Origin: Cupriavidus lacunae
GTDB lineage: Bacteria > Pseudomonadota > Gammaproteobacteria > Burkholderiales > Burkholderiaceae
Reading direction: 5' to 3'
Length of the DNA: 34,229 bases
Assembly (NCBI RefSeq): GCF_003353055.1
Contig: NZ_QKWJ01000075.1
Location: 1,780 to 36,008 of the forward strand
Shown here: in pieces, positions 23,362 to 31,897 of the stretch
How positions within the stretch are numbered: the first letter of the stretch is position 1
Layout: each line of letters starts with the position of its first letter
Notes under the pieces: generated by a model
What the model saw: only the letters and a program-made list of their open reading frames with translations
What the model was told of the DNA's origin: nothing
Databases searched by the model: none
Translations under genes and position numbers: made by a program

Positions 23362-25215
23362 TCACGCTTCGATGACGACGATGTCTGCGGCCGGTGGTTC
23401 GGCATACAGCGCCGCCACGGCGTCCGCCCGCCGCGCGAGCACCGCGCGCTGGTTGACATAGCCCTTGTCGGTGATTTCGCCCGCATCGCTCGAGGGCGGT
23501 TCGCGTAGCAGGATCAGGCGGCGGACGCGCATGCTGCCGCCGGTATGGCGCCGGTTGTGCTGCTGCAGCGCTTCGCGCAGTGCATCGCGGAACGGCGCGT
23601 GATGCGCGAATTCGGCCGGATCGCGCAAGCCGAAGCGGTCCTGGCAGGCTTCGGGGTTGTGCCACGCGAGCAGCCCCACGTAAGGGAGGTCGGCGCCTGT
23701 GACGACGACATCGCGCAGCAGCGGCGCGGTGCAGCTCACCACTTCCACGCGCAGGGTCCCGACGCGCACGAAAATGCCCGACTGAAGCTTGAATTCCTCG
23801 GCGACGCGGCCTGCGAAGGCCAGGCCTTCCGCGGGCTTGTCGCGATCGACGAAGGTCACGGCATCGCCCATCCGGTAATAGCCGTCTTCATCGAAGGCTT
23901 CGCGCGTCATTTCCGGTTGATTCAGATAGCCGGGCATGATCGACGCCGCGCGCGTGCGCACTTCGTAGCGTTCATGATCGAGCGGGACCAGCTTCAGTTC
24001 GACGCCCGGTTGCGGAAGGCCGACCAGGCCCGCGCGCTCGGTGGGCCAGTGCACGACCGTCGTGGCCGCGCAGGTTTCCGTCGAGCCATAGCTCGCGACG
24101 AACGGAATGCGCCGCCCGAGATGTCTGACCGCCTGGTCCTGCAAGCGTGCGTAGAGACTGTCGGGCAGCTTGGCGCCGGAGGAGGTCAGGCGCCGCATAC
24201 GGCGGAAGAAGATCTGTCCGAGCGCTTCATCGTGTTCGAGCGCATCGGCGAGCATGGCATAGCCAGCCGGGACGCTGCTGAAGCGGGTCGGGGAAATCTC
24301 CCTGAGATTCTCGAGTGTCTTGTCGAACTCGCCTGGAATCGGTCGCCCATCGTCGATATACATCGTCCCGCCGTCGTGCAGGATGCTATTGAATATGGCC
24401 GTGCCGCCCGCGACATGGCTCCACGGCAGCCATTCGAGCAGCACCGATTCCGGAGCGGCATGGTCGTAGCCGACCGTCTGGGCGTGCATGGCCATCGACG
24501 CGCAAATCATGCGCTGCGTGACCGGCACGGCCTTCGGGACGCCGGTGGATCCCGAGGTGAACAGGTATTTGGCGACTGTGTCGTGCGTGATCGCCTCGAT
24601 CGACGCCTGAACCGCGGCGGTGACCGGCGTGGCGATGATCTCGCTCCAGGCCGTGGCGCCGAGGGCGGCCACGGGGTCGTCGACGTAGACCAGTTTCGCG
24701 TTGTCTGTCCCGATGGCGCGCAGCGCGGCCTCGAACTGACGTGCGCTCTGCACGAATACCGCGGCCGGCCTGATCAGTTCGACCATCGACCTGAGCTTGG
24801 CGTGGTCCGTGCTCAACAGCGAATAGGCCGGCGTCACCGGCACATAGGGCAGGCGCGCCTGCATCGCGGCCAGCTCGATCACCGCGTGTTCGAGCGAGTT
24901 GCCGCTCAGCACCATGATGTTGCGGCCATCGATGTCCTGTGACAGCAGCCATTGGGCCGCGGCCTCGACCTGGCGGCCGGCTTCGCGGTAGTCGAGCGTG
25001 CGCCAGCCGCCGGTGGCGGCGCTGCGCTGCTTCAGCCACGGGTGCTCGGGGCGCTCGATCGCGTGTTGCCGCAGCTTGGATGGCAGATGCCGGGCCACCG
25101 GGCCGAGTTCCACCTTGCTGCGCATCATTATCGTGCCGTTGGCCTGCTCGACGATGTCCAGATCCCGTTCCAGAAACGGAACATCGACGAAAGGAGCGTG
25201 AGCGGTCATGTCCAT
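23362..25215 (-). CDS. Feruloyl-CoA synthase-like acyl-CoA ligase 2
   Basis: A 617-residue ANL-superfamily ligase, paralogous to ligase 1. The P-loop T-S-G-S-T-G-V-P-K is at 220-228, followed by V-T-Q-R-M-I. The A5 motif is Y-G-S-T-E-T, and the C-terminal motif is T-D-K-G-Y-V-N-Q-R. The ATG ending at 25215 was chosen (M-D-M-T-A-H-A-P-F). A start at 25269 would extend into the operator region, and one at 25209 is also possible. It is the first gene of the minus-strand operon and is read divergently from the thiolase-like gene. It probably activates an aryl-propenoic or aryl-alkanoic acid to its CoA thioester. Its place at the head of the operon suggests it is the main activating enzyme (inference). 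Confidence 0.88.
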   Translation of the reverse strand: MDMTAHAPFVDVPFLERDLDIVEQANGTIMMRSKVELGPVARHLPSKLRQHAIERPEHPWLKQRSAATGGWRTLDYREAGRQVEAAAQWLLSQDIDGRNIMVLSGNSLEHAVIELAAMQARLPYVPVTPAYSLLSTDHAKLRSMVELIRPAAVFVQSARQFEAALRAIGTDNAKLVYVDDPVAALGATAWSEIIATPVTAAVQASIEAITHDTVAKYLFTSGSTGVPKAVPVTQRMICASMAMHAQTVGYDHAAPESVLLEWLPWSHVAGGTAIFNSILHDGGTMYIDDGRPIPGEFDKTLENLREISPTRFSSVPAGYAMLADALEHDEALGQIFFRRMRRLTSSGAKLPDSLYARLQDQAVRHLGRRIPFVASYGSTETCAATTVVHWPTERAGLVGLPQPGVELKLVPLDHERYEVRTRAASIMPGYLNQPEMTREAFDEDGYYRMGDAVTFVDRDKPAEGLAFAGRVAEEFKLQSGIFVRVGTLRVEVVSCTAPLLRDVVVTGADLPYVGLLAWHNPEACQDRFGLRDPAEFAHHAPFRDALREALQQHNRRHTGGSMRVRRLILLREPPSSDAGEITDKGYVNQRAVLARRADAVAALYAEPPAADIVVIEA

Positions 25216-25259
25216 CGAAATTCTCTTGAAGGTAGGGGCTTGCACAAGCCGTTCATTTG

Positions 25260-25274
25260 ATAAGGGCACCTTAT
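25260..25274. promoter_or_regulatory. Candidate operator, copy 1
   Basis: A perfect inverted repeat ATAAGG-GCA-CCTTAT, 45 bases upstream of the ligase 2 start. It overlaps an AT-rich tract that could be a promoter element. Confidence 0.5.
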
Positions 25275-25349
25275 ATAAATACCACGCTTAAATCCACACC
25301 GTATAAACCCTGTGTGCCACTTTGCCCGGATTTGGTGGTAAATTCGAAT

Positions 25350-25364
25350 ATAAGTAAACCTTAC
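25350..25364. promoter_or_regulatory. Candidate operator, copy 2
   Basis: ATAAGTAAACCTTAC, an imperfect copy of the dyad at 25260-25274, lies about 88 bases upstream of the thiolase-like start. The repetition of outer half-sites on both sides of a divergent promoter supports a shared repressor (inference). Confidence 0.42.
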
Positions 25365-25451
25365 AAAAAAACGCGTGGGGTGCGCTCGTTGGCCTCGAAT
25401 GAAGCGCCAGCCTGGCGCGCCACCGTTGTACAGATCCCTCGGAGGCTCGAA

Positions 25452-26624
25452 GTGGCAAGCAAACCGGACACCGCGTATATCGCGGGTATTTACGAACTTC
25501 CCATGCGGCGGGCCGATGGAATGTCGACGGCCCAGATGCACGCGCAGGCCGCGCTCGGCGCGCTGGAGGACGCTGGCCTCACACTCGACGACGTCGACGG
25601 CTACTTCTGCGGGGCTGACGCGCCGGGCTTGGGCGGGCTTACGATGGCCGAGTACATTGGCCTGCGCAATCTGCGTCACGTCGATACCACGGAGTCCGGC
25701 GGTTCTGCGTATCTGCTGCATGTGGCGCATGCGGTCGAGGCGATCAGGGCGGGGCATTGCGATGTTGCGCTGATCACGATGGCCGACCGGCCGCTGTCCG
25801 CTGGGGCCGGCACCATACTCGCCGGCATCGACCGCAACACCATGCCAAATCTGCCGTTCCAGGCCGCCGTGCCCCCGCCGCCGATGTACGGCTACGCGAT
25901 GGTGGCACGGCGCCATATGCACGAATACGGCACGACCTCCGAACAACTCGCCTGGGTGCGCGTCGCGGCCTCGCATCATGCGCAGCACAATCCGCACGCC
26001 GTGCATCGCGAGTTGGTGTCGGTGCAGGACGTGATCGATTCACCGCTGGTGGCCGATCCGCTGCATCGTCTTGACTGCTGTGTGGTGACCGACGGCGGCG
26101 GGGCCGTGGTGATCGTGCGGCCCGAAATCGCGCAACGTCTGCCGCGCCCAAAGGTCCGCGTGGTTGGGACCGGCGCGGCAGTCAAGCACCCCGACGCCGG
26201 GTGCATCGATCTGCTGACCTCGGCCGGCGCGCGTTCCGGGGCCGCGGCGTTTGCCGAGGCCGGCATCACGCCCGCAGATATTGGCTATGCGTCCCTGTAT
26301 GACAGCTTCACGATCACCGTGCTGATCCAACTGGAGGATCTGGGCTTCTGTGCCAAGGGCCAGGGCGGGCAGTTCGTGGCGGACGGCAATCTGATTTCCG
26401 GGGTGGGGCGTCTGCCGTTCAACACCGACGGCGGTGGCCTGTGCAACAACCACCCGGGCAATAAAGGCGGAATGACAAAGATCCTCGAAGCCGTGCGGCA
26501 ATGCCGCGGCGAAGCGCATCCGGCGGTGCAGGTGGCACGCCGGGAGTTCGTGCTCGCGCACGGTACGGGCGGCAATCTGGCGGGCGCGCATGCGGCCGGT
26601 ACGGTCATTCTGCAAGCGGAGTAA
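25452..26624 (+). CDS. Thiolase-like protein lacking catalytic cysteines (Ltp2/DitF-type)
   Basis: A 390-residue thiolase-superfamily protein. The GTG at 25452 with GGAGG six bases upstream was chosen over a frame opening at 25257. The segment that holds the nucleophilic cysteine in thiolases reads D-T-T-E81-S-G-G-S-A-Y, and the second cysteine motif reads A-H370-G-T-G-G, so both cysteines are absent. The histidine motif is kept as N-N-H334-P-G. This pattern fits the SCP2-thiolase-like retro-aldolases (Ltp2, DitF), which act with a DUF35 partner to cleave beta-hydroxyacyl-CoA side chains. The next gene, five bases on, begins with a DUF35 domain. It could release an aryl aldehyde from a 3-hydroxy-3-arylpropionyl-CoA (inference). 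It may be annotated simply as acetyl-CoA acetyltransferase. Confidence 0.85.
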   Translation: MASKPDTAYIAGIYELPMRRADGMSTAQMHAQAALGALEDAGLTLDDVDGYFCGADAPGLGGLTMAEYIGLRNLRHVDTTESGGSAYLLHVAHAVEAIRAGHCDVALITMADRPLSAGAGTILAGIDRNTMPNLPFQAAVPPPPMYGYAMVARRHMHEYGTTSEQLAWVRVAASHHAQHNPHAVHRELVSVQDVIDSPLVADPLHRLDCCVVTDGGGAVVIVRPEIAQRLPRPKVRVVGTGAAVKHPDAGCIDLLTSAGARSGAAAFAEAGITPADIGYASLYDSFTITVLIQLEDLGFCAKGQGGQFVADGNLISGVGRLPFNTDGGGLCNNHPGNKGGMTKILEAVRQCRGEAHPAVQVARREFVLAHGTGGNLAGAHAAGTVILQAE

Positions 26625-26629
26625 CGGTC

Positions 26630-28303
26630 ATGAAAGAAAAACGAGGTCTGCTTCCGGCGCCGGTGATGTTCCCGGGCGACGAACCCTTCTGGGAAGCCAT
26701 GCGTGCGGGCGAACTGCTCGGCAAGCATTGCGGGGCGTGTGATCGCCTTCATTACTATCCCCGGGCGCATTGCCCGTTCTGCGGCAACCGCGAGACGTCG
26801 TGGCAGCGCCTGTCCGGGCGCGGCACGATCCACTCGTATTCGGTCGTCGAGCGCAACCCGCGTCCGCTGGCTCCGGCCATCATCGAGCTCGAGGAGGGGC
26901 TGCGGATCCACTCGGTGATCATCGATGCCGACGTGCGCACGCTGAAGATCGGCGACCCGGTCGCCCTGCGCACCCTGCCGACCGCGGACGGTACGCCCGC
27001 GCCGGCCTTCACCACGCTCGCCGCTGAGGCGTCGCGAGGCTATACGAACACCGCCTACGCCGCACTGGGCGGCGGCGCGGTGCCCGGCGTGCAGGCCTTC
27101 CGCCATGGCGCCGTGATCGGCGCCGGCAATATGGGGGTGGGCATTACCCTGGCACTGCTCGCGGGCGGCCTGGAGGTGCATCTGATCGACAGTTCGGAAG
27201 CGTCGCTTGCCAGCGCGACGCAGCGCATCGACGACGCGCTCGCGCGTGACGTCGAGCGCGGCCGGCTCTCTACCGAGGAGCGCGCCGCGCGGCGCGCCCG
27301 CTTGACGACGGGCCAGGATTTGGCTGCCGTCGCGCAGGCCGACGTGGTGATCGAGGCGGTCTGGGAGGATCTGGCTCTCAAGCAGCAGCTCTTCGCGCAG
27401 ATCGATCGGCATGCCGCCGAGGGCGCCCTGCTGGCAACCAACACCTCTACGCTTGACATCAATCTGATCGCGTCGGCGACGCAGCGTCCGGGCGCGGTGG
27501 TCGGCCTGCACTTTTTCAATCCCGCGAACGTGATGCGCCTGATTGAGGTGGTACGCACCTCGTCCACGTCGGCCGCGACGCTGGCGGCGGCCAAGCGCTT
27601 CGCCGCCGCGATCGGCAAGACCGCGATCGTGGTCGGCGTCTGTGATGGCTTTGTCGGCAACCGTCTAATGATCGCTCGCGAGCGTCAGGCGGGCCGTCTG
27701 TTGCTGGAGGGCGCGCAGCCCGAGCAGGTCGACCGCGTGCTGCGCAATCTTGGGCTGCCGATGGGCACCTTCGAACTGCAGGACATGGCGGGCGGTATCG
27801 AGCTGATGTACCGCTCGCGCCAGCGCATGGGGCAGCGGGACTGGCTGATCGAGCAACTGCACGCGCGCGGCCGTATTGGCCAGCGCGTCGGACGCGGATT
27901 CTACCGGTACGAACCGGGCAAGCGCCGGCCGCTCGTGGATCCTGAAGTGACCACGCTGATCGAGGAAGCCTCGCGCGTCGAGGGGATTGAGCGGCGCAGG
28001 CTGTCGGATGAAGAGGTTCACGATCGCCTGGTGCTGCCGATGATCAACGAGGGCGCCAAATTGATCGAGGAGCGCATTGTCGAGCGCGCCAGCGATATCG
28101 ACCTGATTTGGCAGCTCGGCTACGGATGGCCCGGCTGGAAGGGCGGGCCCATGTACTACGCGGACATGATTGGCTTGCCGACAGTCGTGCGCAAGCTGAA
28201 CGACCTCCATGCGCGTCATGGCGATGCATTCCGACCGGCCGCGCTGCTCGTGCAGCTCGCTGGCGCGTCGGAGCGAATTTCAAACCTTACGACTCCGATC
28301 TGA
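26630..28303 (+). CDS. Fusion of DUF35 zinc-ribbon/OB-fold protein and 3-hydroxyacyl-CoA dehydrogenase
   Basis: A 557-residue two-part protein. Residues 1-135 form a DUF35 unit. It has an N-terminal helix (F-W-E-A-M-R-A-G-E-L), a zinc ribbon C34-x2-C37...C48-x2-C51 and an OB fold (G-R-G-T-I-H-S-Y-S-V-V). Residues 158-557 form an NAD-dependent 3-hydroxyacyl-CoA dehydrogenase with dinucleotide motif G164-x-G-x-M-G169, catalytic S273, H294, E306 and N344, and two C-terminal helical domains. No crotonase domain is attached. The DUF35 part is the normal partner of the thiolase-like protein encoded just upstream, so the fusion may tether dehydrogenation and side-chain cleavage in one complex. No frame disruption marks the junction (about residues 136-157), which argues for a genuine fusion. 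Confidence 0.9.
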   Translation: MKEKRGLLPAPVMFPGDEPFWEAMRAGELLGKHCGACDRLHYYPRAHCPFCGNRETSWQRLSGRGTIHSYSVVERNPRPLAPAIIELEEGLRIHSVIIDADVRTLKIGDPVALRTLPTADGTPAPAFTTLAAEASRGYTNTAYAALGGGAVPGVQAFRHGAVIGAGNMGVGITLALLAGGLEVHLIDSSEASLASATQRIDDALARDVERGRLSTEERAARRARLTTGQDLAAVAQADVVIEAVWEDLALKQQLFAQIDRHAAEGALLATNTSTLDINLIASATQRPGAVVGLHFFNPANVMRLIEVVRTSSTSAATLAAAKRFAAAIGKTAIVVGVCDGFVGNRLMIARERQAGRLLLEGAQPEQVDRVLRNLGLPMGTFELQDMAGGIELMYRSRQRMGQRDWLIEQLHARGRIGQRVGRGFYRYEPGKRRPLVDPEVTTLIEEASRVEGIERRRLSDEEVHDRLVLPMINEGAKLIEERIVERASDIDLIWQLGYGWPGWKGGPMYYADMIGLPTVVRKLNDLHARHGDAFRPAALLVQLAGASERISNLTTPI

Positions 28304-28305
28304 CC

Positions 28306-30126
28306 ATGCCGAGCTATCGCGCGCCCGTCAAGGACTGGCTTTTTATTCTCCACGACCTTCTGCATGTCGAAGCGCTCAGGCATCTGCCTGGTTTCGCCGA
28401 GCTGACGCCGGATTTGACCGTGGCCGTCATCGAGGCGGCGGCGAAATTCCATGAGGAGGTGCTGCATCCGATCAACCAGAGCGCAGACGCCGAAGGCGCC
28501 CGCTTCACCGACGGGCAGGTCCGGACGCCGGCTGGTTACAGGGAGGCCTGGGCGGCCTATCGCGCGGCGAAATGGCATTGCCTGAGCCTGGCAGAGTCGC
28601 TGGGCGGCGGGGGGCTGCCGCCGGTAATGTCGGTGCCAGTGTCGGAAATGCGCGCGGCCACCGGTCACTCGTTCTCGATGTACAGCAGCTTCTGCACGCC
28701 AGCGGCCAGCATGCTGGCCGCGCTCGCGCCCGACTGGATCCGGACGCACGTGGTGCCGCGACTGTCCGCCGGCGACTGGACCGCAACCATGGGCATGACC
28801 GAGCCGCAGGCGGGCACCGATCTGCGGCAGATCACCACGCGCGCGACGCCGCAGGCCGACGGGACCTGGCGCATCAACGGCCGCAAGATCTTCATCTCCG
28901 GTGGCGACCACGATCTGACCGACAACATCATCCATATCGTGCTGGCCAAGGTGCCGGACGACGACGGCCGCCTCCCGGCTGGCCTGTCATCGGTCAACGT
29001 GTTCCTGGTCTCCAAGCGGATGATCGATCCGTCGACCGGCGCGTTGGGCGAGCGCAACGGCGTTTACGCGCGTTCGATCGAGCACAAGATGGGCATCGAG
29101 GGGAGCGCGACCTGCGCGCTTGATTTCGAGGACGCTGTGGCCTGGCGGATCGCCGGGGCGGAAGGCCGGGGTACCGCTGCGAACATGGCGCCGATGTTCC
29201 ACCTGATGAATTACGCACGCGTGGGGACGGCCGTCTCTGGGATCGGCTACGCCGAAATTGCACGGCAAAACGCCGCGGACTATGCGCGCGAACGCCGCTC
29301 GGGGCGTGCCGCGTCGGCGTCACGGGCCTCGACGGACAGCGCCGATCCCATCATCGCGCATGCCGACGTGAGGCGTTTGCTGCTCGAGTCAGCCGCTTTC
29401 GCCGAAGGCGCGCGCGCTGGCGCGCTGCGGGCGGCGTTGCTGCAGTCGATTGCCCAGCTGGAGCCGGAGGAGGCAAAGCGCGAGGCCGCCGCAGACATGC
29501 TCGAGATTCTGACGCCGGTGATGAAGGCCTTCTTCACTGACCGTGGGTTCGATGCGGCCGTGGCGTGCCAGCAGGTATTCGGCGGACACGGTTATATCAA
29601 GGATTACGGCGTAGAGCAGTTCGTCCGCAATGTCCGGGTCGCGCAGATTTACGAAGGCGCGAACGGTATCCAGGCGGCGGACCTGGTGCACCGCAAGCTG
29701 TTTGCGCATGGCGGACGTCCATGGCGAAACTTCGCGGGCGCCATTGCCGGTTTCATCGACCGGCATCGCGACGATGCGGCGCTGGACCGCTATACCGTCC
29801 CCCTGGACGAGGCGCTGCGGCGGCTCGACCGTGTGGTCGCGTCTTTGCGGACCACGGACCCCGCCCAGGGCGGATATGCCGAGGTTGCCTCCTACGATGT
29901 CCTGACGGCCGTGGGCATCGTGTATCTCGGCTGGATCTGGGCCGAAGTGGTGGCGGTGGTGACCGGCGGCGCCGAATGCCAGTTCCTGGACGAGAACATG
30001 CGTGCGCGCAAGCTGGTTTTGGCCGATGTCTGGATGCAGCGGCAGTTGCCGCTCGTGGACAGCCTTTGCCGGCGCATCGAGAGCGGAAACAGCGGGCTGC
30101 TGTCGATTCCGGCCGAGCTGATCTGA
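28306..30126 (+). CDS. Acyl-CoA dehydrogenase, long form (about 600 residues)
   Basis: A 606-residue FAD acyl-CoA dehydrogenase of the long subgroup that includes DmdC-like enzymes. The N-terminal stretch P-V-K-D-W-L-F-I-L-H-D-L-L is typical. The middle domain has M-G-M-T-E-P-Q-A-G-T-D-L and H-K-M-G-I-E-G-S-A-T. Q-V-F-G-G-H-G-Y and Q-I-Y-E-G-A-N-G-I-Q carry the expected catalytic glutamate region, and an extra C-terminal helical domain follows. The start lies two bases after the dehydrogenase fusion stop codon, implying translational coupling. It likely forms the 2,3-double bond of an arylpropionyl-CoA, feeding the hydratase and dehydrogenase (inference). The electron acceptor would be ETF, not encoded here. 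Confidence 0.9.
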   Translation: MPSYRAPVKDWLFILHDLLHVEALRHLPGFAELTPDLTVAVIEAAAKFHEEVLHPINQSADAEGARFTDGQVRTPAGYREAWAAYRAAKWHCLSLAESLGGGGLPPVMSVPVSEMRAATGHSFSMYSSFCTPAASMLAALAPDWIRTHVVPRLSAGDWTATMGMTEPQAGTDLRQITTRATPQADGTWRINGRKIFISGGDHDLTDNIIHIVLAKVPDDDGRLPAGLSSVNVFLVSKRMIDPSTGALGERNGVYARSIEHKMGIEGSATCALDFEDAVAWRIAGAEGRGTAANMAPMFHLMNYARVGTAVSGIGYAEIARQNAADYARERRSGRAASASRASTDSADPIIAHADVRRLLLESAAFAEGARAGALRAALLQSIAQLEPEEAKREAAADMLEILTPVMKAFFTDRGFDAAVACQQVFGGHGYIKDYGVEQFVRNVRVAQIYEGANGIQAADLVHRKLFAHGGRPWRNFAGAIAGFIDRHRDDAALDRYTVPLDEALRRLDRVVASLRTTDPAQGGYAEVASYDVLTAVGIVYLGWIWAEVVAVVTGGAECQFLDENMRARKLVLADVWMQRQLPLVDSLCRRIESGNSGLLSIPAELI

Positions 30127-30181
30127 GCCTACGGCAGGTTCTCCGGATTTTTCAACAACACTGAAATTGCAAAGGTGTGAT

Positions 30182-31150
30182 GTGAGCGATGCATCCTTGA
30201 TACAGGTCCGCGTCAAGGCGGTGACGTGGCTGGCGCAGAACGTGGTGAGTGTCACGCTCGAAGCCCTGGACGGCAGCGATCTGCCCGGCGCGGAAGCCGG
30301 TGCGCACATCGACGTCAAGCTGAACAGCAAGCTGTCGCGCAGCTACTCGATTGTGCGCTGCGAAGGCTCGCCGGTGCGTTATGAAATTGCCGTGGCGAAG
30401 GATGCTGCCAGCCGCGGAGGATCGCGCTACGTGCACGAAACGCTGCGCGTGGGCGACGTGGTGCAGATCAGCGCGCCCCGCAATCTGTTTCCGATCACAG
30501 AAGAGGCGGACCTGAGCGTGTTGATCGCGGGCGGCATTGGCATCACGCCGCTGTGGTCCATGGTCCGGCAGTTTGACGCCCTGGGCCGTGCATGGGTTAT
30601 CCATTACGCGGCGCGTGACCGGTGTCACGCGGCCTATCTCGTGGATATCGAACGCTTTGCGGCGGCTTCCGCGCATGGCCGGATCGAGACGTATCTGGAC
30701 GGCGATCCGGGAGGCCGGCGCATGGATGTGGACGCGGTCATCCGCGAAGTCCCGGCGGGGGCGCACGTGTACTGCTGCGGTCCGCAGTCCATGCTTGCGG
30801 CGTTCGAGGCGGCAACCGCCGGGCTGTCGGCGGAGCGCGTGCATCTCGAGCGGTTCGCGTCGGTGCAGCCCGAGTGCGCCGCCCGCGAATTCACGGTGGC
30901 ATTGTCTCGGTCGGGGCAGTCGTTCGAGATTCCTGCCGACCGGACGATTCTCGACGTCCTGCTCGAGAACGGCATCGATGTGCCGTTCGGCTGCATGCAG
31001 GGCGCCTGCGGCATGTGCGAAGTCGGCGTGCTGGACGGAACGCCGCAACACCTCGACACGCTGTTTTCGGAAGACGACAAGGCGTCCAAGCGCAGCATGC
31101 TGATCTGCTGCTCGCGCAGCCTGACCGACGTGCTGACCCTCGACGCATGA
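30182..31150 (+). CDS. Rieske oxygenase reductase (phthalate dioxygenase reductase-like, FMN/[2Fe-2S])
   Basis: A 322-residue three-domain reductase. The flavin motif R53-S-Y-S-I lies in the N-terminal barrel. The NAD motif is A-G-G-I-G-I-T-P-L at 116-124, with C-G-P at 199-201. A C-terminal plant-type ferredoxin domain has ligands C271-x4-C276-x2-C279-x29-C309. The GTG at 30182 has AAAGG at good spacing and was preferred over a TTG at 30167. It is the only Rieske-type electron donor in the window. It can reasonably serve both oxygenases, whose Rieske domains are nearly identical. No separate ferredoxin gene is needed or seen. It is cotranscribed with beta-oxidation-type genes. Confidence 0.93.
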   Translation: MSDASLIQVRVKAVTWLAQNVVSVTLEALDGSDLPGAEAGAHIDVKLNSKLSRSYSIVRCEGSPVRYEIAVAKDAASRGGSRYVHETLRVGDVVQISAPRNLFPITEEADLSVLIAGGIGITPLWSMVRQFDALGRAWVIHYAARDRCHAAYLVDIERFAAASAHGRIETYLDGDPGGRRMDVDAVIREVPAGAHVYCCGPQSMLAAFEAATAGLSAERVHLERFASVQPECAAREFTVALSRSGQSFEIPADRTILDVLLENGIDVPFGCMQGACGMCEVGVLDGTPQHLDTLFSEDDKASKRSMLICCSRSLTDVLTLDA

Positions 31151-31210
31151 AACGAGGTGCGCGCGCCAGTATCTGGCCCCGCAAAGATTCTATTACTCAA
31201 CGGAGACATC

Positions 31211-31864
31211 ATGGCTGACCAAAACGTACAGCGCCTGCGCCGGCTCGACTGCTGCGCCGTGTCGGACGCGCTCGACAGACTGAAGCTGACGGGCGTGGTG
31301 AGCGGCCCGCCGCAGCGCTCCGGCGCCGGCCGCGTGGCGGGCCGCGCGATCACGGTCAAGCTCGGCACGGGCGAACCGCCCCCGGGGCCGCCAGTGCATC
31401 TGGGCTGCACCGCCATCGAGCGGGCCGACGGCGACAACGTCATCGTGGTCGAGCAGCGCAGCGGCGTGGAAGCTGGCTGCTGGGGTGGGCTGCTGTCGCT
31501 GGCCGCCAAGGTGCGCGGCGTGGCAGGCGTGGTGGCCGATGGCCCCGTGCGCGACATCGACGAAGCCGTGACCTACGAGCTGCCCGTGTTCAGCCGCGGC
31601 ATCACCGCGCGCACCGCGCGCGGCCGCGTGGTGGAGAAGGGGACCGACGTGTCGGTGCAGATCGGCGATGTGACCGTCGAAGCTGGCGACTACGTGGTGG
31701 CCGACGGCAGCGCCGTGATCTTTATCCGTGCCGCCGAAATCGAGGCGGTGCTCGACATGGCCGAGACCATCGTCAGCAAGGAAGCCGTGATGGTCAAGGC
31801 GATCCTGGCCGGCACCATGGTCGGGCAGGTGATGGGCGGCAACTACGAGCACATGCTCAAGTAA
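31211..31864 (+). CDS. RraA/CHA-aldolase family protein 1
   Basis: A 217-residue member of the RraA-like fold shared with 4-hydroxy-4-methyl-2-oxoglutarate/4-carboxy-4-hydroxy-2-oxoadipate aldolases. The R114-D115 pair in D-G-P-V-R-D matches the catalytic arginine and metal-binding aspartate of class II pyruvate aldolases. The start at 31211 has GGAG upstream. The segment 50-62 is rich in glycine and proline, unlike copies 2 and 3. In protocatechuate and gallate 4,5-cleavage pathways such an enzyme releases pyruvate and oxaloacetate. Together with a LigB-type dioxygenase this supports a final aldolase step. True RNase E inhibitor function is unlikely in this context. Confidence 0.82.
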   Translation: MADQNVQRLRRLDCCAVSDALDRLKLTGVVSGPPQRSGAGRVAGRAITVKLGTGEPPPGPPVHLGCTAIERADGDNVIVVEQRSGVEAGCWGGLLSLAAKVRGVAGVVADGPVRDIDEAVTYELPVFSRGITARTARGRVVEKGTDVSVQIGDVTVEAGDYVVADGSAVIFIRAAEIEAVLDMAETIVSKEAVMVKAILAGTMVGQVMGGNYEHMLK

Positions 31865-31897
31865 TCCCAGCGAATCCAGTAAGGAGTACAGACCATC

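Larger units (their letters stand above)
25216..25451. promoter_or_regulatory. Divergent promoter region with paired operator-like dyads
   Basis: A 236-base AT-rich region between divergent operons. Two similar 15-base dyads occur: ATAAGG-GCA-CCTTAT at 25260-25274 (perfect) and ATAAGTAAACCTTAC at 25350-25364 (11 of 15 matching). One is close to each operon start, 90 bases apart. They may bind the same MarR-type dimer. AT-rich stretches near 25270-25280 and 25340-25370 are candidate promoter elements. GGAGG at 25441-25445 is the ribosome site of the thiolase-like gene. Confidence 0.6.

Noticed and set aside
23545..24942. 465-residue plus-strand frame
   Set aside because: It is antisense to ligase 2, which has all ligase motifs.
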